From: Gemmatimonadota bacterium
GTDB taxonomy: Bacteria > Gemmatimonadota > Gemmatimonadetes > Longimicrobiales > Gaopeijiaceae
Direction of reading: 5' to 3'
NCBI GenBank assembly: GCA_022340865.1
Contig: JAJDNC010000065.1
Location: forward strand, 1 to 64,000
DNA length: 64,000 bases
The translations under genes were made by a program, and so were the position numbers. Positions 24,186-34,222 of this stretch are shown in pieces (position 1 is the stretch's first letter; the number at the start of each line of letters is the position of its first letter). Below the pieces are notes generated by a model. The model did not search any database. It saw only the letters and a program-made list of their open reading frames with translations, and was not told the origin of the DNA.

Positions 24186-26870
24186 CTACCGCGGCGTTCC
24201 CGAAAGTCGTGCCTTCAGCTCGGCATCCAGGTTCAGGACCACCACGACCGACGCATCCCCCGAGGGTGCCTGCAGGGCCAGGATGGTCCCGTCGGGGCCC
24301 ACGTCGTAGTCCGCGTGAACGGCATCGAACGTGTAGCCCTTTGGAAGGACGACCCGGCGGTTGGTGACCCGCGGCGGGTCGGACCCGCTGAGGTCGGCCA
24401 CCATGAGCTGACTGTTGTTGGCGTAGTAGATGTGCCTGCCGTCGGGAGCCCACACCGGCGTGCTGCCGCCGTTCGTGGAAATCTGGAGCCTGCCGGAGAG
24501 GCTCGGGAAGCGGCGGATCACAATCTGGGCCGGCACCGCCACACCGCCGGTGTACGCGATCCAGCGGCCGTCGGGGGAGAAGCGCGCCCCGTAGTCGCCG
24601 TAGTTCTCGCTTCCCGCCACGTGCACCAGGGTCGTGTCGCCCTTCAGGGCACGATACCAAACCTCTCCGTTCCCGGTGCTGTCACGCTGCAGCAGCAAGT
24701 ACTTCCCGTCCGGCGAGACGACCCCCTCGTCGATCCGCGAGTCGGATCTCCCGTACACCCGAGTGGCGGGCGCCGACCCGTCCAGGGGCTTCATCCAGAT
24801 GGCGTTGCGCTCCCCGTTCCGGCTGGAGCGGAAGACGACGTCCTTGCCGTCCGGCGTCCACTCGGGCCGGTCGTTGGTCTCGCCCTGGTCCGTGAAGCGG
24901 GTGAAGGGTCCCGAGGGCAAATCGTAGATCCACACGTCGCGGTGGGCGAGGGTCCCCACGGACACGGCGATGCGGTGGCCGTCGGGAGAGAAGCGGGGCC
25001 AGGTGTAGGGGCCGGGCTCGCCGATCGGGTGGGCCACGCCGTCGGCCCCGATGAGGACCATCTGGCGTTGAGGGGCACCGCTCAGGTACACCATGGAGCC
25101 GTCGGGCGAGAGCTGGGCATAGCTCAACGCGGTGGTTGTGGCCACCGCCACCTGGTCCGTGAGGGCGAGGGGCGCGCCGGTGATGCGTCCTTTCGCCAGG
25201 TCGAGGGGCGCGGCCATCACCGCTCCCCCTGCGGTGGTGTAGATCAGGTGGTCGCTGAGGACGCCCAGGGGGAACGAGCCCAGGAGATCGAAGATCGTGC
25301 TCGTCCCGTCCTTCAGGGAGGCAACGGCGAGGTGCGCCGTCGCGGCGCCGCCCATACCGGAGCTGGCGTACAGGACGTGGTCGCCGTCGGGAAGGGCGAC
25401 GGGGCTGGCCTGGATGAGCTCGCCTCTCGCCGAGTCCGCCGGGACGACGGGCACCGGAGTCCCGCCGGTCTCGGGCACCTTGTACAGGCCCGTGCCCAGA
25501 GCATCAGAACCCATGACGATCCAGCCGCTGGGGCTCCAGGTGGCCACGTTGGCATCCCCCGCCGACGAGATCACCACGGGGTTGCCGCCGCTCACCGGAA
25601 CCTTCTCGAGCTGTCCCCCCCCGAAGAAGGCGATCCACCGGCCGTCGGGTGAGAAGAACGGACTGAACGCTCCTTCGCTGCCCGGCACCTCGCGCGGCCG
25701 GAGATCGTCGGAAGCGCGGAGGTAGAGCCTCTGGGTCCCGTCGCTGGACACCGCCACATACGCCAGGAAGCGCCCCCCCGGGGATATGGCCACCGGGTCG
25801 ATCTGGCCCCCGGCGAGGGTCGCACCCGCGGGAAGGGAAACCTCGTAGCGGAACGTGGTGGAGGAGCCCTGGCTTCGCCCACGGACCCAGAACACGCCGG
25901 CCACGGTCATCACGGCCAGGGCCAACACCCAGGGGAGGGCGGCGATCGCCCGTGTCGCCGGGGATTTGCGAACCGGCACGGCGTCGGCTGTCGCCGCCGC
26001 TCCCACCGCCGTCGCCCGCCCGGTGGCTCCGCTGAACGACGTCGGGCTCTTCAGCGCCGCGGCGAACTCCCCCGCGCTGCCGAAGCGGTCCGCCGGGAGC
26101 TTTGCCAGTCCCTTCAGCAGGGCCTCGTCCACGTGGGGCGGCACGGTGTCCCGTATCAGGCGCACGCTGCTGGCCTTCTCGGTGAGCACCCGGGCAATGA
26201 CGGCCTGGGCCGTCTTCCCCTGGTGGGGTGGCTCGCCGGCGAGCATCTCGTACGTCACGGCCGCCAGGGAGTAGATGTCGCTCCGGGCGTCCACGCCCCG
26301 GTCCCCTGTTGCCTGCTCCGGGCTCATGTACTGGGGCGTGCCCAGGGAGAGGCCCGTCTGGGTGATGCGTGCGCCTCCGGCGTTGGATACGGCCAGCGCG
26401 ATGCCGAAGTCCGAGATCACGGGCTCACCGTGCTGGAGGAGGATGTTCTCCGGCTTCAGGTCCCGGTGCACCACCCCCGCCGAGTGGGCGTAGTCCAGGG
26501 CGCTGGCCACGGCGTACGCGATGCGCAGCGCCTCGTCCACCGGGAGCTGTTGCTCGCGGTCCAGACGGGCGCGCAGGGACTCGCCCTCCACGTACGGCAT
26601 CACATAGAAGAGGTGGCCGGCCGCCTCCCCGGAGTCGAAGAGGGGCAGCAGGTGGGGATGCTGCAGGTTCGCGGTGAGCTTGATCTCCGAGAGGAAGCGG
26701 TCCACGCCGAGGACCGCGCCCAGCTCCGGCCGGAGAACCTTCAGGGCGACGTGGCGATCGTGCTTTACATCGCGCGCCAGATAGACGGTGGCCATGCCCC
26801 CCGCGCCCGCTTCGCGCACGATGGCATAACGGCCGCTGAGGGCCGCCTGGAGGGTCTCGGAAGGCTGCAT
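24186..26870 (-). CDS. Receptor Ser/Thr kinase with TolB-type beta-propeller
   Basis: 894 aa. The cytoplasmic kinase domain (about residues 14-275) has Gly loop AGAGGMATVY, catalytic HRDLKPENILL, DFGIALAV and SPEQATGD. One TM helix follows (ATRAIAALPWVLALAVMTVAGVFWV), then an extracytoplasmic propeller with repeated SPDGRxIAF/VxSP motifs. The likely role is sensing an external signal and phosphorylating cytoplasmic targets; ligand and targets are unknown. The nearby repeat copy (26958-26988) lies in its upstream region. It is convergent with the OLD gene, with only 39 nt between stops. Confidence 0.93.
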   Translation of the reverse strand: MQPSETLQAALSGRYAIVREAGAGGMATVYLARDVKHDRHVALKVLRPELGAVLGVDRFLSEIKLTANLQHPHLLPLFDSGEAAGHLFYVMPYVEGESLRARLDREQQLPVDEALRIAYAVASALDYAHSAGVVHRDLKPENILLQHGEPVISDFGIALAVSNAGGARITQTGLSLGTPQYMSPEQATGDRGVDARSDIYSLAAVTYEMLAGEPPHQGKTAQAVIARVLTEKASSVRLIRDTVPPHVDEALLKGLAKLPADRFGSAGEFAAALKSPTSFSGATGRATAVGAAATADAVPVRKSPATRAIAALPWVLALAVMTVAGVFWVRGRSQGSSTTFRYEVSLPAGATLAGGQIDPVAISPGGRFLAYVAVSSDGTQRLYLRASDDLRPREVPGSEGAFSPFFSPDGRWIAFFGGGQLEKVPVSGGNPVVISSAGDANVATWSPSGWIVMGSDALGTGLYKVPETGGTPVPVVPADSARGELIQASPVALPDGDHVLYASSGMGGAATAHLAVASLKDGTSTIFDLLGSFPLGVLSDHLIYTTAGGAVMAAPLDLAKGRITGAPLALTDQVAVATTTALSYAQLSPDGSMVYLSGAPQRQMVLIGADGVAHPIGEPGPYTWPRFSPDGHRIAVSVGTLAHRDVWIYDLPSGPFTRFTDQGETNDRPEWTPDGKDVVFRSSRNGERNAIWMKPLDGSAPATRVYGRSDSRIDEGVVSPDGKYLLLQRDSTGNGEVWYRALKGDTTLVHVAGSENYGDYGARFSPDGRWIAYTGGVAVPAQIVIRRFPSLSGRLQISTNGGSTPVWAPDGRHIYYANNSQLMVADLSGSDPPRVTNRRVVLPKGYTFDAVHADYDVGPDGTILALQAPSGDASVVVVLNLDAELKARLSGTPR

Positions 26871-26957
26871 GGCAAGGTCAAGCTAGGCCGGTCGGCGACG
26901 GAATCGCAATGAAGCGGACCCCCACACCGGATCGCGCTGACAACGCCGAACCGCTCG

Positions 26958-26988
26958 GGGGGCACCCCCTTCCGCAGCGACCTGCTAA
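26958..26988 (-). repeat. Second copy of the TTAGCAGGTCGCTG element
   Basis: On the minus strand TTAGCAGGTCGCTG is followed by GAAGGGGG and GCCCCC. It matches 28 of 31 bases with the left end of the element at 13336. It contains the TAG stop of the O-methyltransferase gene and a short GC hairpin (GGGGG-TG-CCCCC). Confidence 0.55.
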
Positions 26989-27647
26989 CGCCGTCTCGCC
27001 AACGTGACGCCGTCCCCGATGGGAAGCAGGCACATGGTCACCCGCTCGTCGTCGCGGACCTTCACGTTGAAGGCCCGGAGCGCTTCGGTGTCCGCGTCCC
27101 GTGCCGAGGGATCCGCCACCTTCCCGCTCCACAGCGTGTTGTCCACCGCGATGAGCCCGCCGGGACGCACCAGGCGCAGGGCGCGCTCGTAATAAGCGTC
27201 GTACGATGCCTTGTCGGCGTCGATGAACGCGAAGTCGAAGGTACCCGCGTCGCCCGCCTCGAGGAGGGCGTCCAGGGTCTCGAGGGCCGGCGCCAGGCGC
27301 AGGTCGATCTTGTGGGCGACTCCCGCTTCCTGCCAATGGCGGCGGGCCACGGCCGTCCACTCCTCGTTCACGTCACACGCCACCAGGGTGCCGTCCTCGG
27401 GGAGGGCCAGGGCCACCCAGAGGGCGCTGTATCCCCGGAACGTGCCGATCTCCAGCGTACGGCGGGCGTCGGTCAGCTCCACGAGGAGGGCGAAGAGCTG
27501 CCCCTGCACCGGGCCGATCTGCATGCTCGCCTGCTCCATGTCTGCCGTGCCGGCCCGCAGGCGCCGGAGCACGTCGGGCTCACGGAGCGAAGCCTCGTAG
27601 AGGTAGGCGGTGAGGGAGTCGGTGAGCTGCACGGTGCGCTCGGTCAC
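26985..27647 (-). CDS. SAM-dependent O-methyltransferase (CCoAOMT type)
   Basis: 220 aa. The SAM-binding glycine motif is in TLEIGTFRGYSALWVALALP, the acidic loop in VACDVNEEW, and the metal/substrate Asp in FIDADKASYDAYYERALRLVRPGGLIAVDN, all typical of the caffeoyl-CoA/catechol O-methyltransferase family. The GTG start at 27647 has GGAG upstream. The substrate is not predictable. It ends inside the repeated TTAGCAGG element. Confidence 0.92.
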   Translation of the reverse strand: MTERTVQLTDSLTAYLYEASLREPDVLRRLRAGTADMEQASMQIGPVQGQLFALLVELTDARRTLEIGTFRGYSALWVALALPEDGTLVACDVNEEWTAVARRHWQEAGVAHKIDLRLAPALETLDALLEAGDAGTFDFAFIDADKASYDAYYERALRLVRPGGLIAVDNTLWSGKVADPSARDADTEALRAFNVKVRDDERVTMCLLPIGDGVTLARRR

Positions 27648-27723
27648 GGGACGCTCCGCACCGTGGGTGCGCCCGCGGCAGCGTCGAGGACGTCGTGGGC
27701 AAGCCCCCCACCGTAGCCCCTCC

Positions 27724-28293
27724 TCACGGCAGCTCCGTCTCCAGCACCCGCCAGCAGTACCACGCCGCCGCGCTCCGCCACGGTCGATAGGCCTCGCCCA
27801 GGGCGGACATCTCCTTCTGCGCGGGGACCTCCGCCAGACCGTGGATGCGGGCGTACCCCGCACGCACACCCAGATCTCCCACGGGCCACACATCGGGGCG
27901 GCGTAGCGCGAAGATGAGGTACATCTGGGCCGTCCACGGGCCGATGCCCCTCACGGTGGAGAGGCGCTCCAGCACCTCGTCGTCGGGAAGCCCGGAAAGC
28001 CGGTGCAGCTGCAGCGAGCGTGCCTTGGCCGCCAGGTCCCGGACGGCGGCCAGCTTCCCGCGGGACAGCCCCGCGCCGCGGAGCGCCTCGTCGGAGGCAC
28101 GCTTCACGGCCGCGGGGGTCACGCTCCCGCCCACCGCCTCGACGAAGCGGCCGTGGATGGTGGCCGCCGCCCTGCCGGCGAGCTGCTGATAGACGATGGC
28201 GCGGGCCAGGTAGTGGAACGGCGGATCCGTGACCCGCCGCAGGCGGGGCGGCCCGATGTGCGCCACCCAGGGCCCGAAGGCCGGATCCTTCAT
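27724..28293 (-). CDS. DNA-3-methyladenine glycosylase, AlkA-like
   Basis: 189 aa of the HhH-GPD superfamily. The helix-hairpin-helix LSTVRGIGPWTAQMYLIFAL is clear and the catalytic Asp is in DVWPVGDLGVRAGY. The N-terminal part FHYLARAIVYQQLAGRAAATI is typical of short AlkA/MAG enzymes without the N-terminal beta domain. It removes alkylated bases to start base-excision repair. It begins 59 nt after the FG-GAP lipoprotein gene on the same strand. Confidence 0.92.
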   Translation of the reverse strand: MKDPAFGPWVAHIGPPRLRRVTDPPFHYLARAIVYQQLAGRAAATIHGRFVEAVGGSVTPAAVKRASDEALRGAGLSRGKLAAVRDLAAKARSLQLHRLSGLPDDEVLERLSTVRGIGPWTAQMYLIFALRRPDVWPVGDLGVRAGYARIHGLAEVPAQKEMSALGEAYRPWRSAAAWYCWRVLETELP

Positions 28294-28352
28294 GAGGGCC
28301 GCATGGGCCCGCGCGGGTCGCAGCGTCGGCTGCCTCTTCCCGGGTGCGGGGC

Positions 28353-29891
28353 TCAACGCACCCCCAGGTGCAGGGTGAGCCACTGGCCGTAGAAGCGCGC
28401 CGGGTCCACGCCGGAGACCGTCGCCATGCGGCGCTGTCCCTTCTCGAACCACTCCACCTTGATGTCCACCTTGCCCACCCCCGCGGGCAGGCCGAAGTGC
28501 ACCGGCTGGGCGCCCTGGGAGGCATAGCCCCCGCCCGCGTCCACGAGGCGCGCGGTGGTGAAGTGCACGGGATGGTCCGCATCGGTCTCGGCGGTGAGGG
28601 TGACCTTGGCGCCGGCGAACGTCCACCGGCCCTGCTGATCCACCACCGCCACCTCCAGGGATCGTCTGGCCCGCGCGTTGGGGAGCCCGTTCACGTACAG
28701 GGGATCCGTGCCCTGCGGGTCGTCGTTGGCCAGCGCGAGGTCCAGGTCACCGTCGAAGTCGTAGTCCGCCCACGCCACGCCTCGATTCGCCCCCTGCTCC
28801 AGCATCGCCTTGGGCGTCACGTCCGAGAACTTGCCGTCCACGTTGCGGAACAGGTGGTCGGGCGCCTGGGGATCGCCGGCGCGGGAGGTGCTCACGTAGA
28901 GATCCGGCCAGCCGTCGTCGTCAAAGTCTCCCCAGGCCGCCGCCACGCCATCGCTGTCCGCGGCCAGGGGCGTCCCCGGCGCGACGTCCTGGAAGTGCCC
29001 GTCCCCCATGTTGCGCCACAGGACCGCGCCCCCGTCGGTGGTCTCGAGGAGATCGAGATTTCCGTCGTTGTCATAGTCGGTGACCGCCACACCGATGCCC
29101 CCCTGTCCCGCGGTCCGCCCGGGCGCGCTCATGCCCATGGCCGCGGGGGCCTCCACGAAGGTGCCGTCGCCCTGGTTCACGTAGACGGCATCCGGCTGGC
29201 CGTCCCGGTTCGCCAGGAAGAGGTCCAGATCGCCGTCGCCGTCCATGTCGAACCAGACCGCTCCAGAGGAATGGCCCGCCTTGCCGAGGCCCGCGGCTCC
29301 GGTCACGTCCTTGAAGGTGCCGCCGTCGTTGCGGTAGAGGCGGTCGCCCTGGTCCCGGAACGCGACGAAGAGGTCCGGATCGCCGTCGCCGTCGTAGTCC
29401 ACCCACACCGGCTGACCGGTGTCACCGGAGCGGTCCAGGCCCAGCTCGGGTGCCACGTTCACGAAGTGGTGGCCATGGTCATCGTTGCGGTAGAGGCGGT
29501 TCGGCGTGTGTGCCGAGGCGCTGAAGCCCACGTAGAGGTCCAGGTCCCCGTCACCGTCGAAGTCTCCCCAGGCCACGGCCCGGGTGTCGGCCGAATCGGC
29601 GAGCCCCACCTGCGGAGCGACGTCGACGAAGGTCCCCTGGTCGTTCCGATAGAGGCGATTGGGACCGTTCTTGAACCCCACGAACAGGTCGAGGTCGTTG
29701 TCGCCGTCGAAGTCCGCCCACGCGTTGGTCTCCGCTCCGGGAGAGGAGAAGAGCTTGGGCTGAAGGACCTCGAAGAGAGGAGCGATGGCGGCCTCCGACC
29801 CGGAGGGGCTCTTCGGGCCCCCGCACGCTCCCAGGAGCGCGGTGAGCATCGTCGTGAGCACGAGGGCGGGAGTTCGCTTCAGGAGCTTCAT
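28353..29891 (-). CDS. FG-GAP/ASPIC-UnbV repeat lipoprotein
   Basis: 512-aa surface or periplasmic lipoprotein (lipobox LTALLGAC). About eight repeats carry Ca-binding loops of the DFDGDGDLDLxVG type with LYRNDxGTFxDV spacers, the FG-GAP/VCBS propeller. The C-terminal ~120 residues (VKIDVKWFEKG-like, GQWLTLHLG) match the ASPIC/UnbV domain. These proteins are thought to bind ligands or polymers outside the cell, and the exact role is unknown. Start at 29891 (MKLLKRTPALV), because the upstream residues look non-coding. Confidence 0.88.
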   Translation of the reverse strand: MKLLKRTPALVLTTMLTALLGACGGPKSPSGSEAAIAPLFEVLQPKLFSSPGAETNAWADFDGDNDLDLFVGFKNGPNRLYRNDQGTFVDVAPQVGLADSADTRAVAWGDFDGDGDLDLYVGFSASAHTPNRLYRNDDHGHHFVNVAPELGLDRSGDTGQPVWVDYDGDGDPDLFVAFRDQGDRLYRNDGGTFKDVTGAAGLGKAGHSSGAVWFDMDGDGDLDLFLANRDGQPDAVYVNQGDGTFVEAPAAMGMSAPGRTAGQGGIGVAVTDYDNDGNLDLLETTDGGAVLWRNMGDGHFQDVAPGTPLAADSDGVAAAWGDFDDDGWPDLYVSTSRAGDPQAPDHLFRNVDGKFSDVTPKAMLEQGANRGVAWADYDFDGDLDLALANDDPQGTDPLYVNGLPNARARRSLEVAVVDQQGRWTFAGAKVTLTAETDADHPVHFTTARLVDAGGGYASQGAQPVHFGLPAGVGKVDIKVEWFEKGQRRMATVSGVDPARFYGQWLTLHLGVR

Positions 29892-29955
29892 GATTGTCGC
29901 CTCTCTTGAGGACGTCGCAGCGGAAGGCAGGCGCACGCGCGCTTCGGGAAACCCG

Positions 29956-30879
29956 TCAGACCAGGTACCCCCCGTCCACGGGGATCACGACGCCGGTGAT
30001 GTGGCGGGCGGACTCCGACACGAGGAAGAGCACGACGCTGGCGACGTCGTGGGGATCGCCCAGACGTCCCAGCGCCGACCTCTCCCGGGCGCGATCGAGG
30101 ATCTCGGACGGGACCCCCGCCGTCAGGCGTGTCGTGCGGATGTACCCCGGAGCCACGGCGTTCACGTTGACGTTCCTGGAACCCAGCTCCAGGGCGGCGC
30201 TCCGGGTGAGGCCGATGAGCCCGGCCTTGGACGAGACGTAGTTGGCCAGGCCGAACTCCGCCCGCAGACCGTGGACCGACGTGATGTTCACGATCTTGCC
30301 GTACTCCTGGGCACGCATGTGCGGAGCCACCGCGCGAATGAAATAGAACGCGCCGTCGAGGTTGGTGCGCAGCACGTCGTCCCACTCGCGATCCTCCATG
30401 CGCCACAGCGCACGGTCACGGCCGATGCCGGCGTTGTTGACGAGGACGTGGATCCCTCCGAGCTCGCCGCGTACCTCCGACACGAAAGCACGGACATCGT
30501 CGGAGTCGCGTACGTCGCAGGCCCGGAAGTACGTGCGCACCTCGGCCTGCCGCAGATCGTTGGCCACCTCCACGGCCGCCGCGCGAGAGCTTTCGCCTTC
30601 GTCCAGAAAGCAGAAGCCCACGTGCATCCCGTGACGGGCGAGGGTCAGCGCCACCGCCCTGCCGATGCCACTGGAGGCGCCGCTGACGATGGCCACCTGC
30701 CCCCGCAGGTTGGAGGCGTCCACGATCTCCTTCGGCTCGCTCTCGGTGACGACCTCGTCCAGGAGCTGGGCCACGGCCTGATGGACCCCGGACCGGTCCG
30801 GGGTGGACGACATCTGGGCACGGGTGTGACGGGGGGCCTCCCGTGGATCCCCGGGAAGCTCGTCAGGGTGGTCCGACAT
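29956..30879 (-). CDS. FabG-like short-chain dehydrogenase/reductase
   Basis: 307 aa. The cofactor loop is SGASSGIGRAVA, then NNAGIG, and the catalytic set is Ser (NITSVHG), Tyr and Lys (ANYVSSKAG), all intact. An N-terminal extension of ~55 residues precedes the Rossmann fold; the ATG inside it at about residue 23 is a possible start. The sequence is typical of 3-oxoacyl-ACP reductase or a similar NAD(P)H-dependent reductase, with substrate unknown. Confidence 0.9.
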   Translation of the reverse strand: MSDHPDELPGDPREAPRHTRAQMSSTPDRSGVHQAVAQLLDEVVTESEPKEIVDASNLRGQVAIVSGASSGIGRAVALTLARHGMHVGFCFLDEGESSRAAAVEVANDLRQAEVRTYFRACDVRDSDDVRAFVSEVRGELGGIHVLVNNAGIGRDRALWRMEDREWDDVLRTNLDGAFYFIRAVAPHMRAQEYGKIVNITSVHGLRAEFGLANYVSSKAGLIGLTRSAALELGSRNVNVNAVAPGYIRTTRLTAGVPSEILDRARERSALGRLGDPHDVASVVLFLVSESARHITGVVIPVDGGYLV

Positions 30880-30929
30880 CCGCGAAGACTAGGCTCCGGG
30901 ACGCGAGTTCCGCAATGCAGGGCAGCCGT

Positions 30930-30948
30930 CGTCCCCGGGTCGGGGACG
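30930..30948 (-). terminator. Stem-loop downstream of phoU
   Basis: CGTCCCC pairs with GGGGACG around GACCC, on the minus strand, about 35 nt after the phoU stop. No U-run follows. It probably ends or stabilises the pho transcript. Confidence 0.4.
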
Positions 30949-30982
30949 CTCTCCTCCGGCGCGGAGCTTCGGCGGCGGCGCT

Positions 30983-31699
30983 TCAGACCAACTCGTCGTC
31001 CTCCCCCGCGTCCGTCACCTGGTGCACCTCTGCACCGTGCTTGATCGTCCTCCCCTCCACCAGGAAGACCACGTCCTCGGAGATGTTCGTGGACAGGTCC
31101 GCCACGCGCTCCAGGTTCTGCGACACGAGCAGCAGCTCCAGCGCACCTCCGATGCGCTTCGGATCCTCGAGCATGTGCGTCACCAGGATGCGGAACAGGG
31201 AACGGCGCAGGTCGTCCACCCTGTCGTCGGTGATGCACACCATACGCGCCGTGCCCGCGTTGCGGGTGACGTAGGCAGCCAGGGCGTCGGCGAGCATCTC
31301 CCGGGTGATCTGGGCCATCTCGGTGAGCTCGCGGAGCTCGGGCAGGGGCTGGGTGTCCGCCAGCCGCCGTGCCGCCTTCGCGATGTTCACCGCGTGGTCC
31401 CCGACCCGCTCCAGGTCGTTGGCGACCTTGTTCGACGTGATGATCTGACGGAGATCGCTGGCCATGGGCTGATGCAGCGCGAGGAGCTCCACCACACGCT
31501 CGTCCACCTCCACCTCCAGCTCGTCCACGCGGTTGTCCTCGGCGATGATGTCCGCCGCCGAGGAGGGGTCGCGTGTCAGCACCGCAGTCACGGCGCGGCC
31601 CACGAGGCTCTCCACCACCCCGGCCATCTCCACCAGACGCTTCTGCAGGGTGTCGAGCTCGTCGTGGAAGTGCCGCCGTGGCTTCTGCTCCGTGGTCAT
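30983..31699 (-). CDS. phoU: Phosphate-uptake regulator PhoU
   Basis: 238-aa all-helical protein with two PhoU repeats. The metal-binding E/DxxxD patterns are present in [20 protein letters not shown] and [18 protein letters not shown]. PhoU damps the PhoR kinase when phosphate is plentiful, via the Pst transporter. It overlaps the pstB stop by ATGA, so the two are coupled. The acidic tail DAGEDDELV is a minor oddity. Confidence 0.95.
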   Translation of the reverse strand: MTTEQKPRRHFHDELDTLQKRLVEMAGVVESLVGRAVTAVLTRDPSSAADIIAEDNRVDELEVEVDERVVELLALHQPMASDLRQIITSNKVANDLERVGDHAVNIAKAARRLADTQPLPELRELTEMAQITREMLADALAAYVTRNAGTARMVCITDDRVDDLRRSLFRILVTHMLEDPKRIGGALELLLVSQNLERVADLSTNISEDVVFLVEGRTIKHGAEVHQVTDAGEDDELV

Positions 31700-32478
31700 C
31701 CGAACCTCCCGGTCACGTAGGCCTCCGTACGCTCCTCCCTGGGATTCGTGAAGATCGCATCGGTGGGACCGTACTCGATGAGCTCGCCCATGTACAGGAA
31801 CGCAGTGTAGTCGGACACGCGGGCGGCCTGTTGCATGTTGTGTGTGACGATGACGATGGTGTAGTGCTTCTTCAGCTCGTAGAGGAGCTCCTCGATCTTC
31901 TGCGTGGCGATGGGGTCCAGCGCCGAGGCGGGCTCGTCCATGAGGATGATCTCGGGCTTCACGGCGAGCGCCCGGGCGATGCACAGCCGCTGCTGCTGCC
32001 CGCCGGAAAGCCTGTAGGCCGACTCCCGCAGCCGGTCCTGGACCTCGTCCCAGAGCGCGGCCTGGCGCAGGGACTCCTCCACGAGGATGTCCAGGTCGCC
32101 GTCGTATCCGTTGATGCGCGGCCCGAACGCCGTGTTGTCGTAGATGGATTTCGGGAACGGATTCGGCTTCTGGAAGACCATGCCGATGCGCCTGCGCACC
32201 TCCACGGCGTCGACACCCGGAGCGTACAGGTTCTCCCCTTCGAAGAGAACCTCGCCCTCGACCCTGGCGTCCTGCACCAGGTCGTTCATGCGGTTGAAGC
32301 AGCGCAGCAGCGAGCTCTTGCCGCACCCCGACGGGCCGATGAGCGCCACCACCTTGTTGGCGGGCACGGCCATGGAGACGTCGTTCACGGCTCGGTTCGT
32401 ACCGTACACCACCGAGACGCCTCGCGCCTCGAGGGCGGGGACCGCCTCACCCACGTCGATGTCGTGGATCGTCGCCAT
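31696..32478 (-). CDS. pstB: Phosphate ABC transporter ATP-binding protein PstB
   Basis: 260-aa ABC ATPase. Walker [14 protein letters not shown]-loop [16 protein letters not shown] (the PstB-specific form), signature [15 protein letters not shown] and Walker [15 protein letters not shown] are all intact. It powers high-affinity phosphate import through PstCA. Its ATG shares one base with the stop of the histidine kinase gene. The permease and binding-protein genes are not in this window. Confidence 0.97.
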   Translation of the reverse strand: MATIHDIDVGEAVPALEARGVSVVYGTNRAVNDVSMAVPANKVVALIGPSGCGKSSLLRCFNRMNDLVQDARVEGEVLFEGENLYAPGVDAVEVRRRIGMVFQKPNPFPKSIYDNTAFGPRINGYDGDLDILVEESLRQAALWDEVQDRLRESAYRLSGGQQQRLCIARALAVKPEIILMDEPASALDPIATQKIEELLYELKKHYTIVIVTHNMQQAARVSDYTAFLYMGELIEYGPTDAIFTNPREERTEAYVTGRFG

Positions 32479-34211
32479 CAGGAGCTCGCGGCGGGCAGGG
32501 TGAACCGGATGGTGGTGCCCTTGCCGAGCTCGCTCTCGGCTCGCACCTGCCCCCCCATGGCGCGCACCAGGTGCCGGACGATGGCCAGGCCGAGGCCGGT
32601 TCCGCCGGCATCCCGGGCGCGGGCGGAGTCGGCGCGGTAGAAGCGCTCGAAGATGCGCGGCAGCGCCCTGGAGGGGATCCCCTCCCCGTCGTCGGAAAAC
32701 GCCACCTCCGCCATCCCCTCGGCGCAGCACGTGACGGCCACGTGCACGTGCCCGCCTTCATCGGTGTGTCGCAACGAGTTCTCCATGAGGTTGCGGTAGA
32801 CCTGCTCGAGGCCCTGGCGGTCCGCCACGGCGACGGCATCGCCCTCGGCGCTGAACGTCACGCCCCGCTCCTCGGCCACATCCACGAACTGCGACCACGC
32901 CTCGCGGGCCGAGGCCAGCAGGGAGACCTCCTCGTGTCCGGCGGTCCACCCGCCGGACTCCAGACGCGACAGGTCCAGGAGGTCGTCCACCAGCCGCTGC
33001 ATGCGGAGCGTGTTGTTGCGGATGGCGATGAGGAACTCCTCCTTGAGCTTGGAGGGCGGATCGCCCTCCAGCAGGGTCTCCGCGAAGCCCCGCACCGCCG
33101 TGAGCGGCGTCTTCAGCTCGTGGGAGGCGTTGGCCACGAAGTCCCGGCGCACCTGCTCCAGCCGCCGGATCTCCGTGACGTCAAGGAACGTGGTCACCGC
33201 TCCGCCGTGATCCAGCCGGCGGGAGGACACGAGGATGTAGCGCTCGGCCACCTGGACCTCACGGGTCTGCACCGGACGCATCACCGACTCCTCCAGCAGC
33301 TCGCGGAGCTCGGTCTGGCGCACCAGCGTGCCCACGGGAGCGAACGGAGGAAGATCGCCGGGCAGGCCGAGGAGCTCGTGGGCGGTCCGGTTGGCGCGCA
33401 CCACACGGGCGTCGTCGCTCAGCGCCACGACACCCTCCGCCATGGTGTCGATGAGGGCGCCCATCTCGTCGCGGTCCCGCCTGAGGTCGAAGACCCGCGC
33501 TCGCAGCTCGTCGCTCAGTCGGTTGAACGCCACCGCCAGCTCCGCCAGCTCCGCCATCCACGCCCTGCGCGGCACCCGGGTGGAGAAATCTCCCCCGGCC
33601 AGCTGACGGGCCTGCTCCGCCATCACCACGGTGGGCCGCGCCAGCGCCACCGCGAGGCCGTAGGCCACCAGGAGCGACAGGGCCATGGCCAGGAGGCCGG
33701 TCACGGCCACCAGGTTGCGCACCCGGGCCACGGTCTCGTCGATGGTGGCCAACGGGGCGGCGATGCGCAGGATCACGGGCTGGTCGCGGAAGCGCGACAT
33801 GCGCGCGCCGTAGAGGAGCGGCACGCCCACCGTCGCGCTCTGGCGCTCGGAGAAGCTCACGTGGCCCGCCAGGGCGCCCTCCACCTCGGGCCGGTGCCGG
33901 TGGTTCTCCACGCCGCGCAGGCGTGCGGCGGACACGTAGGAGTCGCCCACCACGACGCCGGTGGTGTCGATGAGCGTGACCCGGTATTGCACCAGAGCGG
34001 TGATGGTGTGGGCCAGCGAGTCCGCGTCGGCCTCCGGGAGCCTCTGCACCATGGTGGCCGCCAGGGCGAGCTCGCGCTCGAGCTCGCTCTCGTAGGTGGC
34101 TATCAGCTGCTGGCGCAGGCCTCGGGCCACGAGGGTGACGATGAGGAGCACCAGGAGCCCGGTGACCCCGAGGAACCCCGCGAACAGGGCGTGCTGGATG
34201 CGAACGCGCAC
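32478..34211 (-). CDS. phoR: PhoR-type sensor histidine kinase
   Basis: 577 aa. An N-terminal TM helix ([21 protein letters not shown]), a periplasmic sensor of ~130 residues, a second TM, a HAMP segment, a PAS-like domain ([29 protein letters not shown]), then the HisKA H-box [19 protein letters not shown] and the HATPase boxes N (MENSLRHT), G1 (DDGEGIP), F and G2 ([10 protein letters not shown]). With phoB upstream and pstB-phoU downstream it is the phosphate-starvation kinase. GTG start at 34211, 12 nt after the phoB stop. Confidence 0.94.
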   Translation of the reverse strand: MRVRIQHALFAGFLGVTGLLVLLIVTLVARGLRQQLIATYESELERELALAATMVQRLPEADADSLAHTITALVQYRVTLIDTTGVVVGDSYVSAARLRGVENHRHRPEVEGALAGHVSFSERQSATVGVPLLYGARMSRFRDQPVILRIAAPLATIDETVARVRNLVAVTGLLAMALSLLVAYGLAVALARPTVVMAEQARQLAGGDFSTRVPRRAWMAELAELAVAFNRLSDELRARVFDLRRDRDEMGALIDTMAEGVVALSDDARVVRANRTAHELLGLPGDLPPFAPVGTLVRQTELRELLEESVMRPVQTREVQVAERYILVSSRRLDHGGAVTTFLDVTEIRRLEQVRRDFVANASHELKTPLTAVRGFAETLLEGDPPSKLKEEFLIAIRNNTLRMQRLVDDLLDLSRLESGGWTAGHEEVSLLASAREAWSQFVDVAEERGVTFSAEGDAVAVADRQGLEQVYRNLMENSLRHTDEGGHVHVAVTCCAEGMAEVAFSDDGEGIPSRALPRIFERFYRADSARARDAGGTGLGLAIVRHLVRAMGGQVRAESELGKGTTIRFTLPAASS

Positions 34212-34222
34212 GGGACCCCGGG

